Assembly (NCBI GenBank): GCA_947624295.1
Contig: CANQJV010000011.1
Coordinates: 1-49,242 of the forward strand
Length of the DNA: 49,242 nucleotides
From: an uncultured Ruminococcus sp.
GTDB lineage: Bacteria; Bacillota; Clostridia; Oscillospirales; Ruminococcaceae
Reading direction: 5' to 3'
Positions 25,286 through 33,185 of the stretch are shown piece by piece; positions within the stretch are counted from its first letter, which is position 1; every line of letters starts with the position of its first letter. The position numbers and the translations under genes were made by a program. The notes under the pieces are model-generated. The model saw nothing but the letters and a program-made list of their open reading frames with translations. It made no database searches and was not told the DNA's origin.

Positions 25286-26488
25286 TCACTCACTCGCCTT
25301 GAAATTGTAAATAGGTTTAATTATGTCATTTATCTCGACAGTATCGCCTATATTACTGATAATATCGTCAATCGGCTTGTATACCATAGGGCATTCGTCA
25401 AGCGTACCTGCATTCACGGAAGTCGTATAAATCCCCTGCATTTGCTTTTTGTACTCCGAAACAGTAAAAGTCTGTTTAGCCTGCGCCCGTGACATTACTC
25501 TGCCTGCACCGTGCGGAGCAGAAAAATTCCAGTCGGGATTGCCTTTCCCCGTACAAATAAGACTGCCGTCCCTCATATTCACCGGAATAAGCAGTCTTTC
25601 GCCTGACTGCGCTGATACAGCACCTTTGCGGAGAATCATATTATCCGTATCAATGTAGTTATGGATTGTCGTGAACCTGTCAACAACGTGCAGACCCATA
25701 CCTTTGATAATTTCGTCCATCATTGCGTGACGGTTAATCATAGCAAACTCCTGTACAAGTTTCATATCATGGATGTACTGCTCGAAAAGTTCGCCCTCTG
25801 TATACGCAAGATGTTTCGGAACAGATGTTCTTTTAGTGCTCTTGAGCCGTGTGATTTCAGTCTGTATCAGTTTCTGTTTGCCTTCAGCTTTATATTGCGC
25901 AATAAGTGCATCAATATCCTTTTTCGAACTCTTATTAAGGCGGAGATACGCCTCCTCCTGATAGTGCTTTGCGGTTTCAACACCAAGATGACGTGAACCT
26001 GAGTGTATTACGATATAAATTTTACCGTCACTGCCTTTGTCCGCCTCGATAAAGTGATTACCTCCGCCAAGTGTACCGATACTTCTTTCCGCACGTATAG
26101 GGTTAATGTACCGATAGCAGAAAAGTTTTGTCAGGTCAATTTTTTCAGCGTATCTATGAGGTTTTTCTCTTATATCAAATCCGGACGGGATTTTCTCGTG
26201 AATGAGTTTGTCAAGTTGCTGTAGTTCAATATGTTTTTCTTTGAGAATAACCGTTTCCATACCGCAACCTATATCAACGCCGACAAGATTCGGTATCGCC
26301 TTATCCGTAATCGTCATAGTAGTACCGATTGTACAGCCTGCTCCTGCGTGAACATCGGGCATTATACGTATTTTTGCGCCCTCACTCATAGGCTGATTGC
26401 ACAACTCTATAATTTGTGCGATAGCTGTTTCATCGATATTATCAGTGAAAACTTCTGCTGAATTGTATTTTCCGTCTAAAATAATCAT
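25286..26488 (-). CDS. rtcB: RNA-splicing ligase RtcB
   Basis: A 400-residue GTP-dependent RNA ligase that joins 2',3'-cyclic phosphate or 3'-phosphate ends to 5'-OH ends. Visible motifs are 'MPDVHAGAGCTIG', the Mn-binding 'VGVDIGCGM' (Asp72, Cys75), 'GGGNHFIE', 'HSGSRHLG', and 'HGAGRVMSR' with the histidine that carries GMP. It is complete and of usual length. The ATG at 26488 has AAAGGAA directly upstream. The reading frame stays open 15 codons further upstream, but that stretch is the attenuator hairpin and has no start signal. The gene is reached only by transcripts that read through the terminator at 26513-26546. No RtcA cyclase or archease gene is nearby. Confidence 0.95.
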   Translation of the reverse strand: MIILDGKYNSAEVFTDNIDETAIAQIIELCNQPMSEGAKIRIMPDVHAGAGCTIGTTMTITDKAIPNLVGVDIGCGMETVILKEKHIELQQLDKLIHEKIPSGFDIREKPHRYAEKIDLTKLFCYRYINPIRAERSIGTLGGGNHFIEADKGSDGKIYIVIHSGSRHLGVETAKHYQEEAYLRLNKSSKKDIDALIAQYKAEGKQKLIQTEITRLKSTKRTSVPKHLAYTEGELFEQYIHDMKLVQEFAMINRHAMMDEIIKGMGLHVVDRFTTIHNYIDTDNMILRKGAVSAQSGERLLIPVNMRDGSLICTGKGNPDWNFSAPHGAGRVMSRAQAKQTFTVSEYKKQMQGIYTTSVNAGTLDECPMVYKPIDDIISNIGDTVEINDIIKPIYNFKASE

Positions 26489-26512
26489 AAAATTCCTTTC
26501 CGTGCCGTCTGC

Positions 26513-26546
26513 AAAAAAATTGCACTCCTGCAAAAGCAGAAGTGCA
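26513..26546 (-). terminator. Attenuator terminator upstream of rtcB
   Basis: On the minus strand TGCACTTCTGC (26546-26536), loop TTTT, then GCAGGAGTGCA (26531-26521), an 11-bp stem with one G-U pair, followed by A and T7 (26519-26513). It lies between the leader peptide and rtcB. The 5' arm is nearly complementary to leader-ORF positions 26600-26613: 14 nt with one mismatch and one G-U. An alternative antiterminator pairing is therefore possible. Confidence 0.85.
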
Positions 26547-26580
26547 TAATAGTCGCATAAATCCGTAGTTATAGGTAGAT

Positions 26581-26655
26581 TCAGCTATATTGCAGGCGAG
26601 CACCTTTGCTTTTAGTTTGTAGAATATGGGTTAAATTAAATATATGTTTTAACAT
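26581..26655 (-). CDS. 24-codon leader peptide of rtcB
   Basis: The ORF 'MLKHIFNLTHILQTKSKGAR' plus four more residues, ending in TGA at 26581-26583. Its ATG at 26655 is preceded by a strong AAAGGACGGTGA Shine-Dalgarno, and the promoter -10 box is 32 nt upstream. The last third of the ORF (26600-26613) can pair with the 5' arm of the rtcB terminator. Ribosome position on this ORF could therefore decide whether the terminator forms. No run of one amino-acid codon stands out, so the signal may be general translation status rather than one charged tRNA. Whether the peptide itself acts is unknown. Confidence 0.65.
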   Translation of the reverse strand: MLKHIFNLTHILQTKSKGARLQYS

Positions 26656-26687
26656 AGTACTCACCGTCCTTTCAAAAGATTATTTGT

Positions 26688-26716
26688 AGTATATCATAGT
26701 TTACGGAATTTGTCAA
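26688..26716 (-). promoter_or_regulatory. Sigma-A promoter of the rtcB operon
   Basis: On the minus strand: TTGACA (26711-26716), a 17-bp spacer, then TATACT (26688-26693). It leaves a ~195-nt leader before rtcB. Confidence 0.85.
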
Positions 26717-26760
26717 GAGATTTTCCGTAATTTAACTATTTTGTAACTGTATTGTTAATT

Positions 26761-28350
26761 TTATGTAGTTGTGTAGAAAAAGTACACATTTCCATTGCGT
26801 TCTAAAATCTCAACACAATCGCCGTCCCAACCCATATTTTCCGCCAGACTGTAATTTTCACCGAGGTCATATTCAACAGTACCGTCCGTAACAAAATAGC
26901 CATACGCTTCAACAAATCCACCGCCGTTAATATTGACTTCAACCGTATGTTCGTCTATGAAACTAAGATGATAGCATTTGCTATTTTCCCAGTATTCTTT
27001 AAGTTCAGGGATATTTTCTATATCTTCGTCGTAAATCATCATATCAGTATCAAAAGTACCGTTTGCCAGTCCGTCAAAAGCGTAATCAGCTAATTTCTGT
27101 ACATTTGTACGCTTTTTTTCTGTATTTTCAGGAACACTGAAACATTCCAAAAAATCTATAAATATTTTACGGAACTCGTAAATATCCTCTGTTTCACCAG
27201 GACGACCGGAATCACGTAAATAGATATTTTCGGGTTTTTCAGCATTTTTGTCACCTACAAGGCAAACAAACATTGCTGTTGTTTCATCATTTTTCATACT
27301 CATAGGGAAATCAATCTCGTATTCAAGACCGTTTTCAATTTCAATACTGCTGTATTCCTCGAAATCAGCCCATGTGTATTCCTCTTTGCATAAAAGCAAT
27401 GCAAAAAATTCATCTCTTTTGAGTTTGGAATTTTTATCGGGGTATTCCTCAATTAACTGATTTTGTAACTCGTAAATATCCGTTGTTTCGCCGGATTTGT
27501 AATCAATTAAATAGATATTTTCGGGTTTTTCAGCATTTTTGTCGCCTACGAGGACAACAGATTTTTTTACCTCATCAAGTAAACCACAATCAAGCACGTA
27601 TTCAAGACCGTTTTCAGTTTCAATGCTCCTGTATCCCTCGAAATCAGCCCATGTAAATTCCTTGTTGTTAAAAAGCAACTTCGCAAATTCATAAAATGTG
27701 ATGTTGGATTTAGTTTTCTGTTCGCCGTTCCAATTGATTTCCTCAGCGTGATAACGTTGTTTAGGCACTGCCACTTGTAAAATCACTGAACTATTTTCGT
27801 CAGCAATTTTATCTGAATCAGATGAGTAATCAATTTGTAGGGTGCTATTTTCGTAAAAGATTTTACTTATTGTGTACTCTCCGCCTGCAAAGTCAACTGA
27901 TTTTACAAGAAGCACATTATTTTCAAAGAAATCGGCATTATATCTGTTATCAAAATCAGCGTTGTCAAAATATTTACCGAAATCATCGCCCGATGTGAAC
28001 ACATATTCGCTGTCAGTAGACGCATCATTTACATCGGTAGCATACCAGTTGATAGCCGTGAGTTTTTCGGGGTTCGCCAGATAATCACGCATACTTATGA
28101 AGTCAAAGACATCGATTTTCCCGTCAAGATTAAAGTCAGCACCGCCCATATCAACAGCAGAACCGTCTTTAAGCGAACCAAGCAGATAATTCTGCATAGT
28201 AACCGCATCGCTGATTGAAAAAGAACTGTCAAGATTGACATCACCTGAACATAATGCACCGTTAAAAGCTGCATTTGTCTGAATTGCACCTGCTGTTGCC
28301 GTACAAAGAAGAACGGCTGTTGAAATTAAAAGACCCTTGAAATTTTTCAT
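26761..28350 (-). CDS. Secreted dockerin protein with tandem internal repeats, function unknown
   Basis: A 529-residue exported protein. A signal peptide (about residues 1-28) is followed by an N-terminal type I dockerin with two calcium repeats: 'GDVNLDSSFSISDAVTMQ' and 'ADFNLDGKIDVFDFISMRDY'. It could thus attach to a cohesin-bearing scaffoldin. The rest has no enzyme motif I recognise. Residues ~225-410 contain two copies of a ~97-residue unit, each with 'TWADFE', 'IExENGLEY' and 'VGDKNAEKPENIYL'. At DNA level the copies share an identical 36-bp stretch (27217-27252 and 27508-27543), exactly 291 bp apart, which shows a recent in-frame duplication. It is preceded by AGGAGG. No strong terminator precedes the rtcB promoter. 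Confidence 0.82.
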   Translation of the reverse strand: MKNFKGLLISTAVLLCTATAGAIQTNAAFNGALCSGDVNLDSSFSISDAVTMQNYLLGSLKDGSAVDMGGADFNLDGKIDVFDFISMRDYLANPEKLTAINWYATDVNDASTDSEYVFTSGDDFGKYFDNADFDNRYNADFFENNVLLVKSVDFAGGEYTISKIFYENSTLQIDYSSDSDKIADENSSVILQVAVPKQRYHAEEINWNGEQKTKSNITFYEFAKLLFNNKEFTWADFEGYRSIETENGLEYVLDCGLLDEVKKSVVLVGDKNAEKPENIYLIDYKSGETTDIYELQNQLIEEYPDKNSKLKRDEFFALLLCKEEYTWADFEEYSSIEIENGLEYEIDFPMSMKNDETTAMFVCLVGDKNAEKPENIYLRDSGRPGETEDIYEFRKIFIDFLECFSVPENTEKKRTNVQKLADYAFDGLANGTFDTDMMIYDEDIENIPELKEYWENSKCYHLSFIDEHTVEVNINGGGFVEAYGYFVTDGTVEYDLGENYSLAENMGWDGDCVEILERNGNVYFFYTTT

Positions 28351-28451
28351 TTTATTTTCCTCCTGTGAAATTGATTTTTATTGTCTTTCTATATGTAACA
28401 ACGCACATAGGAAGAAAAATGAGCAAAAAAAATTGTGAATTTTTTGTAAAC

Positions 28452-28482
28452 AAAAAGACTGCCGTAAAATCAGCAGTCTTTT
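28452..28482 (-). terminator. Intrinsic terminator of the GntR-ABC operon
   Basis: GACTGC (28457-28462) and GCAGTC (28473-28478) flanked by A5 and T4 form an extended stem of ~10 bp. The minus-strand product ends in a T-run. Confidence 0.85.
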
Positions 28483-28487
28483 GTATT

Positions 28488-30701
28488 TTACTTCATATAT
28501 GAGAGTTCTTCGCTATCCCAACCGTACTCATCATAATAGTAGCTGTTTCTTGAGGAATACGAAAGGTCTGCATTTTCAAGAATATAAGCATTTTCGGGGG
28601 TATTTCTCAAGTAAAATTCCCTGCCGTCTATACTGATGATTGCGATAGGCATTTCGCCTATAATAATGGGAGTACTGTTCTGAATGAGTTCAAAGACATT
28701 TTTCTTGTTGATTCCTGTCTTAGTATTCTCATCATCATAACTATAGCGGTAGCTGTTTCCGTTTCGTGTAATTTTGTCAACGAGAGAGAGATTAGAGTTA
28801 CCTTCACTGTCCTTGTAATAATAGTAATCTTCGTCATCAATATACGCTTGTACCCTTGAATATATTTTCGGGTCTGCATCTATATATATATCAGATTGAC
28901 TTAAATCTGATTTTGTAACTTCAGGGATACTGATATTAGCACTTTCAAGGGCACTTATAGTATCGTCAAATGATTCAAGTATCCATCTGCTATCAACAAA
29001 ACAGCAGACTTTACCCTCAAGAAGTTCATCTTCCGTCATTTCCTTCATATCTTTAATATATGCCTCTCTGATTTTGTCAGACTGTCTTGATGTCACTTCA
29101 TAACTACGAGAATCAATCCTATATTTATTGTCTATGCGTATGCTGCGTTTATTTTTATTATCACTGTAAGAGTAAGCAGTGCCTATCCTGTTATATTCTG
29201 CATATTCGTCAGAGAGAAGTATAGCTTTTGTAAGTTTATCAGTCATTCCTGAATTTACTTTATATTCACGCATAACGACTGAACCTGTAAGAGTAGTGTA
29301 TTCAAATTCAATTTCTATATCATCAAAATCCCCTGAATATAATACATCATTATATTTTACAGAAATCTCGTTATAAGTGTAGTTTTCGGGGTGGAAATGC
29401 CTGTCAACTATTTCTTTATTCAGGGCAACAGCCTCTTTTATTACATCTTTATCCCTGAATTTTATACCTGATACATTTTCGCTGCTATAATTATCTATAC
29501 TTACAGTAACAGAATTAACATTCATTGCAGACGGTATACGCTTTGAAATTCCAAAACCGTCCGTAATATCGCATATCCAGCATATTCCCAAAACAGATAT
29601 AACGGCTGCTGTAAATGCTACGGGTGCAGTCCAGAATTTCTTGAAACCTCGTCTTGTAATGATTTCCATAATGAACCACACAACAGCACAAATAACAATA
29701 CCTGCAACAATGAAAACATTTGACATAATGAAAAGCGACAAAACACAAAATGTACCCATTGTCATTATAGCGTAGAAAAATGAACGGTATACATATGGTT
29801 TCGAAACATCTTCAGCTTTCCTGAAACGCTGTAACAGATATGCTCCGCCGAGGTAGAGAGCAGTAAACAGCAATGTAAAGCCAAACCATTTCAGGTACAT
29901 AGGGATTGACGTTATTTCGTCGTACATATAATTATCGGCATACTGGAAAAAGAATACTGCTGCACCGATAGGGTTAGTACCTATAAACAGCGGACTTTGC
30001 AGGACAGCCTCACCGCTTATACCGAATGTTGAGCTTGATATAATTGCGCCCCAAAGGCAACCTATTGTTGCGGGTATCATCACTGTAAAGGCGAGTATAC
30101 TGAAATGTGATTCAAAAGCATTTCCGCAGAATGAAAGTGAGAATACTGCCATTGTGTAGTACTGTACCATTGCGAAAATGACTATAAACACAAGCGAAAG
30201 TATAAACGGCATATGATTCCATAATTCGGACAAATCCGTGATAAACGAGCCTATTCCCAGAATCCCCAGACTAAGGGCGACTGCTGCAACAGGTACGCCT
30301 ATATAGATTGTGAATCCCGAAAGATAGTCCGCAAAAAAGCGTTGTGTTGTACTCAGAGGGAGAGAGTAGTTCATATCAGTTATTGTTTTTTTGTAAAGAT
30401 ATTTATATTGCGATAGTGCGACGATAGAGCCTATAAGCACACTTGCTGCAAGTGTAATGACTGCTATTACAGCGAACGGTATACAGCCTGCTCCGACTGC
30501 TTCCATAACTGCTATTTCTGCATCGGTCATATTTTCCATGTTATCGTAGTAAAAGCTGATTATTGTGAGTACAGAAAGAACAGGCAAGCCGAGGATTTGG
30601 AGAATAATATTAACAATAAAATTCTTGCTGTTGCCTTTGAGATTGTTAAGATAACGTGTCCAGAAAAAGTTCTTTTTATTAGTTGATTTCACTGCTGTCA
30701 T
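28488..30701 (-). CDS. ABC transporter permease (YtrC/D-like, ABC-2 type)
   Basis: A 737-residue membrane protein. The N-terminal half (~20-420) carries about ten hydrophobic helices, for example 'ILGLPVLSVLTIISFYY', 'FAVIAVITLAASVLIGSIVA' and 'VFIVAGIVICAVVWFIME'. The C-terminal ~310 residues, after the last helix 'AFTAAVISVLGICWIC', are polar, rich in Asp, Ser and Tyr, and probably face outside. The start was moved to the ATG at 30701 because a GGAGG site lies 9 nt upstream. This gives a 23-bp overlap with the ATPase gene. Together with that ATPase and the GntR regulator it forms a YtrA-type operon, often induced by cell-wall-active peptides; the substrate here is unknown. Confidence 0.85.
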   Translation of the reverse strand: MTAVKSTNKKNFFWTRYLNNLKGNSKNFIVNIILQILGLPVLSVLTIISFYYDNMENMTDAEIAVMEAVGAGCIPFAVIAVITLAASVLIGSIVALSQYKYLYKKTITDMNYSLPLSTTQRFFADYLSGFTIYIGVPVAAVALSLGILGIGSFITDLSELWNHMPFILSLVFIVIFAMVQYYTMAVFSLSFCGNAFESHFSILAFTVMIPATIGCLWGAIISSSTFGISGEAVLQSPLFIGTNPIGAAVFFFQYADNYMYDEITSIPMYLKWFGFTLLFTALYLGGAYLLQRFRKAEDVSKPYVYRSFFYAIMTMGTFCVLSLFIMSNVFIVAGIVICAVVWFIMEIITRRGFKKFWTAPVAFTAAVISVLGICWICDITDGFGISKRIPSAMNVNSVTVSIDNYSSENVSGIKFRDKDVIKEAVALNKEIVDRHFHPENYTYNEISVKYNDVLYSGDFDDIEIEFEYTTLTGSVVMREYKVNSGMTDKLTKAILLSDEYAEYNRIGTAYSYSDNKNKRSIRIDNKYRIDSRSYEVTSRQSDKIREAYIKDMKEMTEDELLEGKVCCFVDSRWILESFDDTISALESANISIPEVTKSDLSQSDIYIDADPKIYSRVQAYIDDEDYYYYKDSEGNSNLSLVDKITRNGNSYRYSYDDENTKTGINKKNVFELIQNSTPIIIGEMPIAIISIDGREFYLRNTPENAYILENADLSYSSRNSYYYDEYGWDSEELSYMK

Positions 30702-31602
30702 AGCCAAGTACCTCCAGTTCATAGATAAATATTTCCTCAAGCGAAAGCGGTATCAATTCAATAAGCACGGGATTTTTCGGTGCAAAGAATTTTTCAAGTT
30801 CCTGCATTTCGCCTTTAGCGATGATGTAATAGATACTCTGATTTTTCTCGAAGTGCAGAATATCAAGACCTTCCGCCGTAAATTGCTCCTTAGTGTATTC
30901 AGGCGAAGAACCGTCTGCATTTTTCGGGAATACGACCTGTATTTTGTGAACACTTGTCATAACGCTGTCAATTTCACGTGAGAAGATGATTTTACCGTTA
31001 TGGAGAAGTGCAGCTGTATCGCAGACTTCATTTATTTCCTTGAGGTTATGCGAGGAAATAACAGTTGTCAGCTGTCTGTCAAGCATTGCATCAATAAGCA
31101 TTTTTTTGACGATAATACGCATTGTAGGGTCAAGACCGTCAAAAGCCTCATCGAGGAGCAGGTAATCAGTCCTGCACGCAAGCCCTATTATAACAATCGC
31201 CTGACGTTTCATACCTTTTGAAAAAGTATTGATTTTTTTATTTAACGGTAAATTTATTCTCTGGCGGAGTTCCTCAAACATTTCCTCCGAAAAATTCGAG
31301 TAGTAGCTTTTGTAGTAGTCCTTGAGAGCCTTGAGAGTATATCCGCCGAATTGTACAGTTTCATCGTTGATGAAGAATACTTTTTCTTTAGTGGAAATAT
31401 TATCATAAACAGGTTCGCCGTCAATCAGTACTTCACCTGATTCCTGTTTGTATATTCCCGACAAAAGGCGTAAAATAGTTGATTTGCCTGCGCCGTTAGA
31501 GCCGAGCAGACCGAAAGCCGTACCTTTTTCGATTTTGAGGTTCACGCCGTCAAGAGCCGTGTAGGTATCGAATTTTTTCACCGTGTTTTTAAGTTCAATC
31601 AT
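30679..31602 (-). CDS. ABC transporter ATP-binding protein
   Basis: A 307-residue ATPase of the ABC-2 or drug-export class. It has Walker A 'GLLGSNGAGKST', a Q-loop region near 'FFINDETVQFG', a signature in degenerate form 'NTFSKGMKRQ' (LSGGQ replaced by FSKGM, common in YtrB-like proteins), Walker B 'YLLLDEAFDGLD' and the switch 'ISSHNL'. A ~90-residue C-terminal domain follows the nucleotide-binding core. Its ATG overlaps the TGA of the GntR gene (ATGA) and is preceded by AAAGGAG. It energises the permease encoded next, most likely for export or for removal of an envelope-active compound; this is inference from the operon type. Confidence 0.92.
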   Translation of the reverse strand: MIELKNTVKKFDTYTALDGVNLKIEKGTAFGLLGSNGAGKSTILRLLSGIYKQESGEVLIDGEPVYDNISTKEKVFFINDETVQFGGYTLKALKDYYKSYYSNFSEEMFEELRQRINLPLNKKINTFSKGMKRQAIVIIGLACRTDYLLLDEAFDGLDPTMRIIVKKMLIDAMLDRQLTTVISSHNLKEINEVCDTAALLHNGKIIFSREIDSVMTSVHKIQVVFPKNADGSSPEYTKEQFTAEGLDILHFEKNQSIYYIIAKGEMQELEKFFAPKNPVLIELIPLSLEEIFIYELEVLGYDSSEIN

Positions 31603-31976
31603 ACAGAATCTCCTTTCAATTCCTGTTCAGATACAATGTCAATGTGATTTTTTAACGTTTCAGTGGAAACGCCGTGTTTTAAGGCGATAACAACTGATTT
31701 GTCAAATTCAGACAAAACATTTTCCTGAAAGATATTGCTGTCGAGTGCGGAAATGAAACTCCCACGCCCCGGTACTGAATAAACCACGCCTTTTCTTTCA
31801 AGTTCCTGATAAGCCTTTGCGACAGTATTGGGATTCACGCCTGTATCCTTAGCGAGATTCCTCACACTGGGCAGCTGTTCATTTTCTTTGAGAGTACTCG
31901 AAACGGCAAGTTCAATTATTTTATTATAAATCTGCTCATAAATCGGCACTCTGCTTGTTAAATCGATAGAAAACAT
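31599..31976 (-). CDS. GntR-family transcriptional regulator, YtrA type
   Basis: A 125-residue regulator with only the winged helix-turn-helix ('LPSVRNLAKDTGVNPNTVAK', 'LERKGVVYSVPGRGSF') and a short C-terminal helical tail for dimerisation. This small size is the mark of the YtrA subfamily. Residues 1-20 ('SRVPIYEQIYNKIIELA') are the family's usual lead-in helix. It is the first gene of the ABC operon and probably represses its own promoter. A 21-bp imperfect palindrome at 31999-32019, just downstream of the -10 box, is the likely operator. An AAAGGAG site precedes the ATG. Confidence 0.92.
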   Translation of the reverse strand: MFSIDLTSRVPIYEQIYNKIIELAVSSTLKENEQLPSVRNLAKDTGVNPNTVAKAYQELERKGVVYSVPGRGSFISALDSNIFQENVLSEFDKSVVIALKHGVSTETLKNHIDIVSEQELKGDSV

Positions 31977-31998
31977 AAACGCTCCTTTCTGTTTGCTT

Positions 31999-32019
31999 TG
32001 TACTATGATACGTAATACA
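31999..32019. promoter_or_regulatory. Candidate GntR/YtrA operator
   Basis: TGTACTAT (31999-32006) and GTAATACA (32012-32019) are inverted repeats matching at 6 of 8 positions around 5 bp. They lie at the start of the transcript, 23 bp before the gntR ATG. Binding there would block the operon. Confidence 0.55.
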
Positions 32020-32033
32020 CCTATTACAATTAT

Positions 32034-32062
32034 ATAATATCACATAAATTTATATTTGTCAA
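32034..32062 (-). promoter_or_regulatory. Sigma-A promoter of the GntR-ABC operon
   Basis: On the minus strand: TTGACA (32057-32062), a 17-bp spacer, then TATTAT (32034-32039). Confidence 0.82.
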
Positions 32063-32082
32063 GTATTTTTGCGAAAAAAAAT

Positions 32083-32110
32083 AAGCCTCACTGAAAAATG
32101 AGGCTTTTTT
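32083..32110. terminator. Intrinsic terminator of the asnS-asnA operon
   Basis: AAGCCTCA (32083-32090) pairs with TGAGGCTT (32099-32106). A T-run follows on both strands, so it also shields the GntR promoter region. Confidence 0.87.
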
Positions 32111-32117
32111 ATAAAAA

Positions 32118-33128
32118 TCAAAGCAGAATTATACCGTTTTCACTGCATTTTTTAATCATATCTTCGCTCCAGATTGACGACTGTACTTCGCCGATATGAG
32201 CCTTATTCAGCAAAAGCATACAAAGTCTTGACTGCCCGATACCACCGCCTATTGTGAGGGGAAGTGTATTGTCTGCAATCATTTTGTGATAGTCGTACTT
32301 CATTCTGTCCTCTGCATTGCATTCAGCGAGTTGCGACTTCAGCGAATCAGCGTCAACACGGATACCCATTGAAGAAACTTCAAGTGAATCATCAAGAACG
32401 CTGTCCCAAATGAGAATATCGCCGTTGAGTTCCCAGTCGTCGTAATCGGGAGCTCTGCCGTCGTGTTTTTCGCCGTTAGCCAGTTTACCGCCGATTTTCA
32501 TAAGGAATACAGTTTTGTGTTCCATAGTGATAAGCCTTTCACGTTCGTGGCTTGATTTATCGGGGTACTTGTCAGCGAGTTCCTGAGTTGTAATAAAATA
32601 CGGTTCTTCGCAGATTGTGCCTGCAATATCAGGATAACGCAGACCGACTTTTCTTTTTGTGTAAGAAATCGCCTTTACAACGGATTTGACTGTATCTTTG
32701 AGGAAATCAATATTCCGCTGTTCTCTTGTTATAACTTTTTCCCAATCCCACTGGTCGACGAAAATCGAATGCGTATTATCTGTATTATCGTCACGGCGGA
32801 TAGCGTTCATATCAGTGTAGATACCTTCGCCGGGCTTGTAACCGTAGCGGTACAGAGCCATACGTTTCCATTTTGCAAGCGACTGAACAACTTCACCTTC
32901 GCTGTCAATTTCCTTGATAGTGAAATCAACTTTGCGTTCGATGCCGTTGAGGTCGTCATTTATGCCGTTGCCTTTGCGGACGATAAGCGGAGCAGATACA
33001 CGGTCGAGAGTGAGCGCAAACGAGAGAGCCTGCTGGAAAACGTCCTTGATATACTTGATAGCGTGCTGAGTTTCCCTGAGAGTGAGGGAGGACTTATAAT
33101 TTTTGGGGATATATAACGAATGTGACAT
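32118..33128 (-). CDS. asnA: Aspartate-ammonia ligase (asparagine synthetase A)
   Basis: A 336-residue class II synthetase-like enzyme that makes asparagine from aspartate, ammonia and ATP. Diagnostic segments are 'LTLDRVSAPLIVRKGNGIND', 'EVVQSLAKWKRMAL', 'GIYTDMNAIRRDD', 'FVDQWDWEK' and the C-terminal 'PLTIGGGIGQSRLCMLLL'. Length is as in E. coli AsnA (330). It lies 57 bp after asnS with no terminator between, so it is under the same Asn T-box: uncharged tRNA-Asn would raise both charging enzyme and asparagine supply. It has a strong AAAGGAG site. Use of AsnA rather than AsnB fits an anaerobe with ample ammonia. Confidence 0.97.
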   Translation of the reverse strand: MSHSLYIPKNYKSSLTLRETQHAIKYIKDVFQQALSFALTLDRVSAPLIVRKGNGINDDLNGIERKVDFTIKEIDSEGEVVQSLAKWKRMALYRYGYKPGEGIYTDMNAIRRDDNTDNTHSIFVDQWDWEKVITREQRNIDFLKDTVKSVVKAISYTKRKVGLRYPDIAGTICEEPYFITTQELADKYPDKSSHERERLITMEHKTVFLMKIGGKLANGEKHDGRAPDYDDWELNGDILIWDSVLDDSLEVSSMGIRVDADSLKSQLAECNAEDRMKYDYHKMIADNTLPLTIGGGIGQSRLCMLLLNKAHIGEVQSSIWSEDMIKKCSENGIILL

Positions 33129-33185
33129 AAAAAATCACTCCTTTTATAAATTATAAATTTTGTAAATTTTGTAAATTTAATAAAA

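Noticed and set aside
26489..26533. Longer rtcB start giving 415 residues
   Set aside because: The extra 15 codons lie in the terminator and its T-run and have no ribosome-binding site, while the ATG at 26488 has one.
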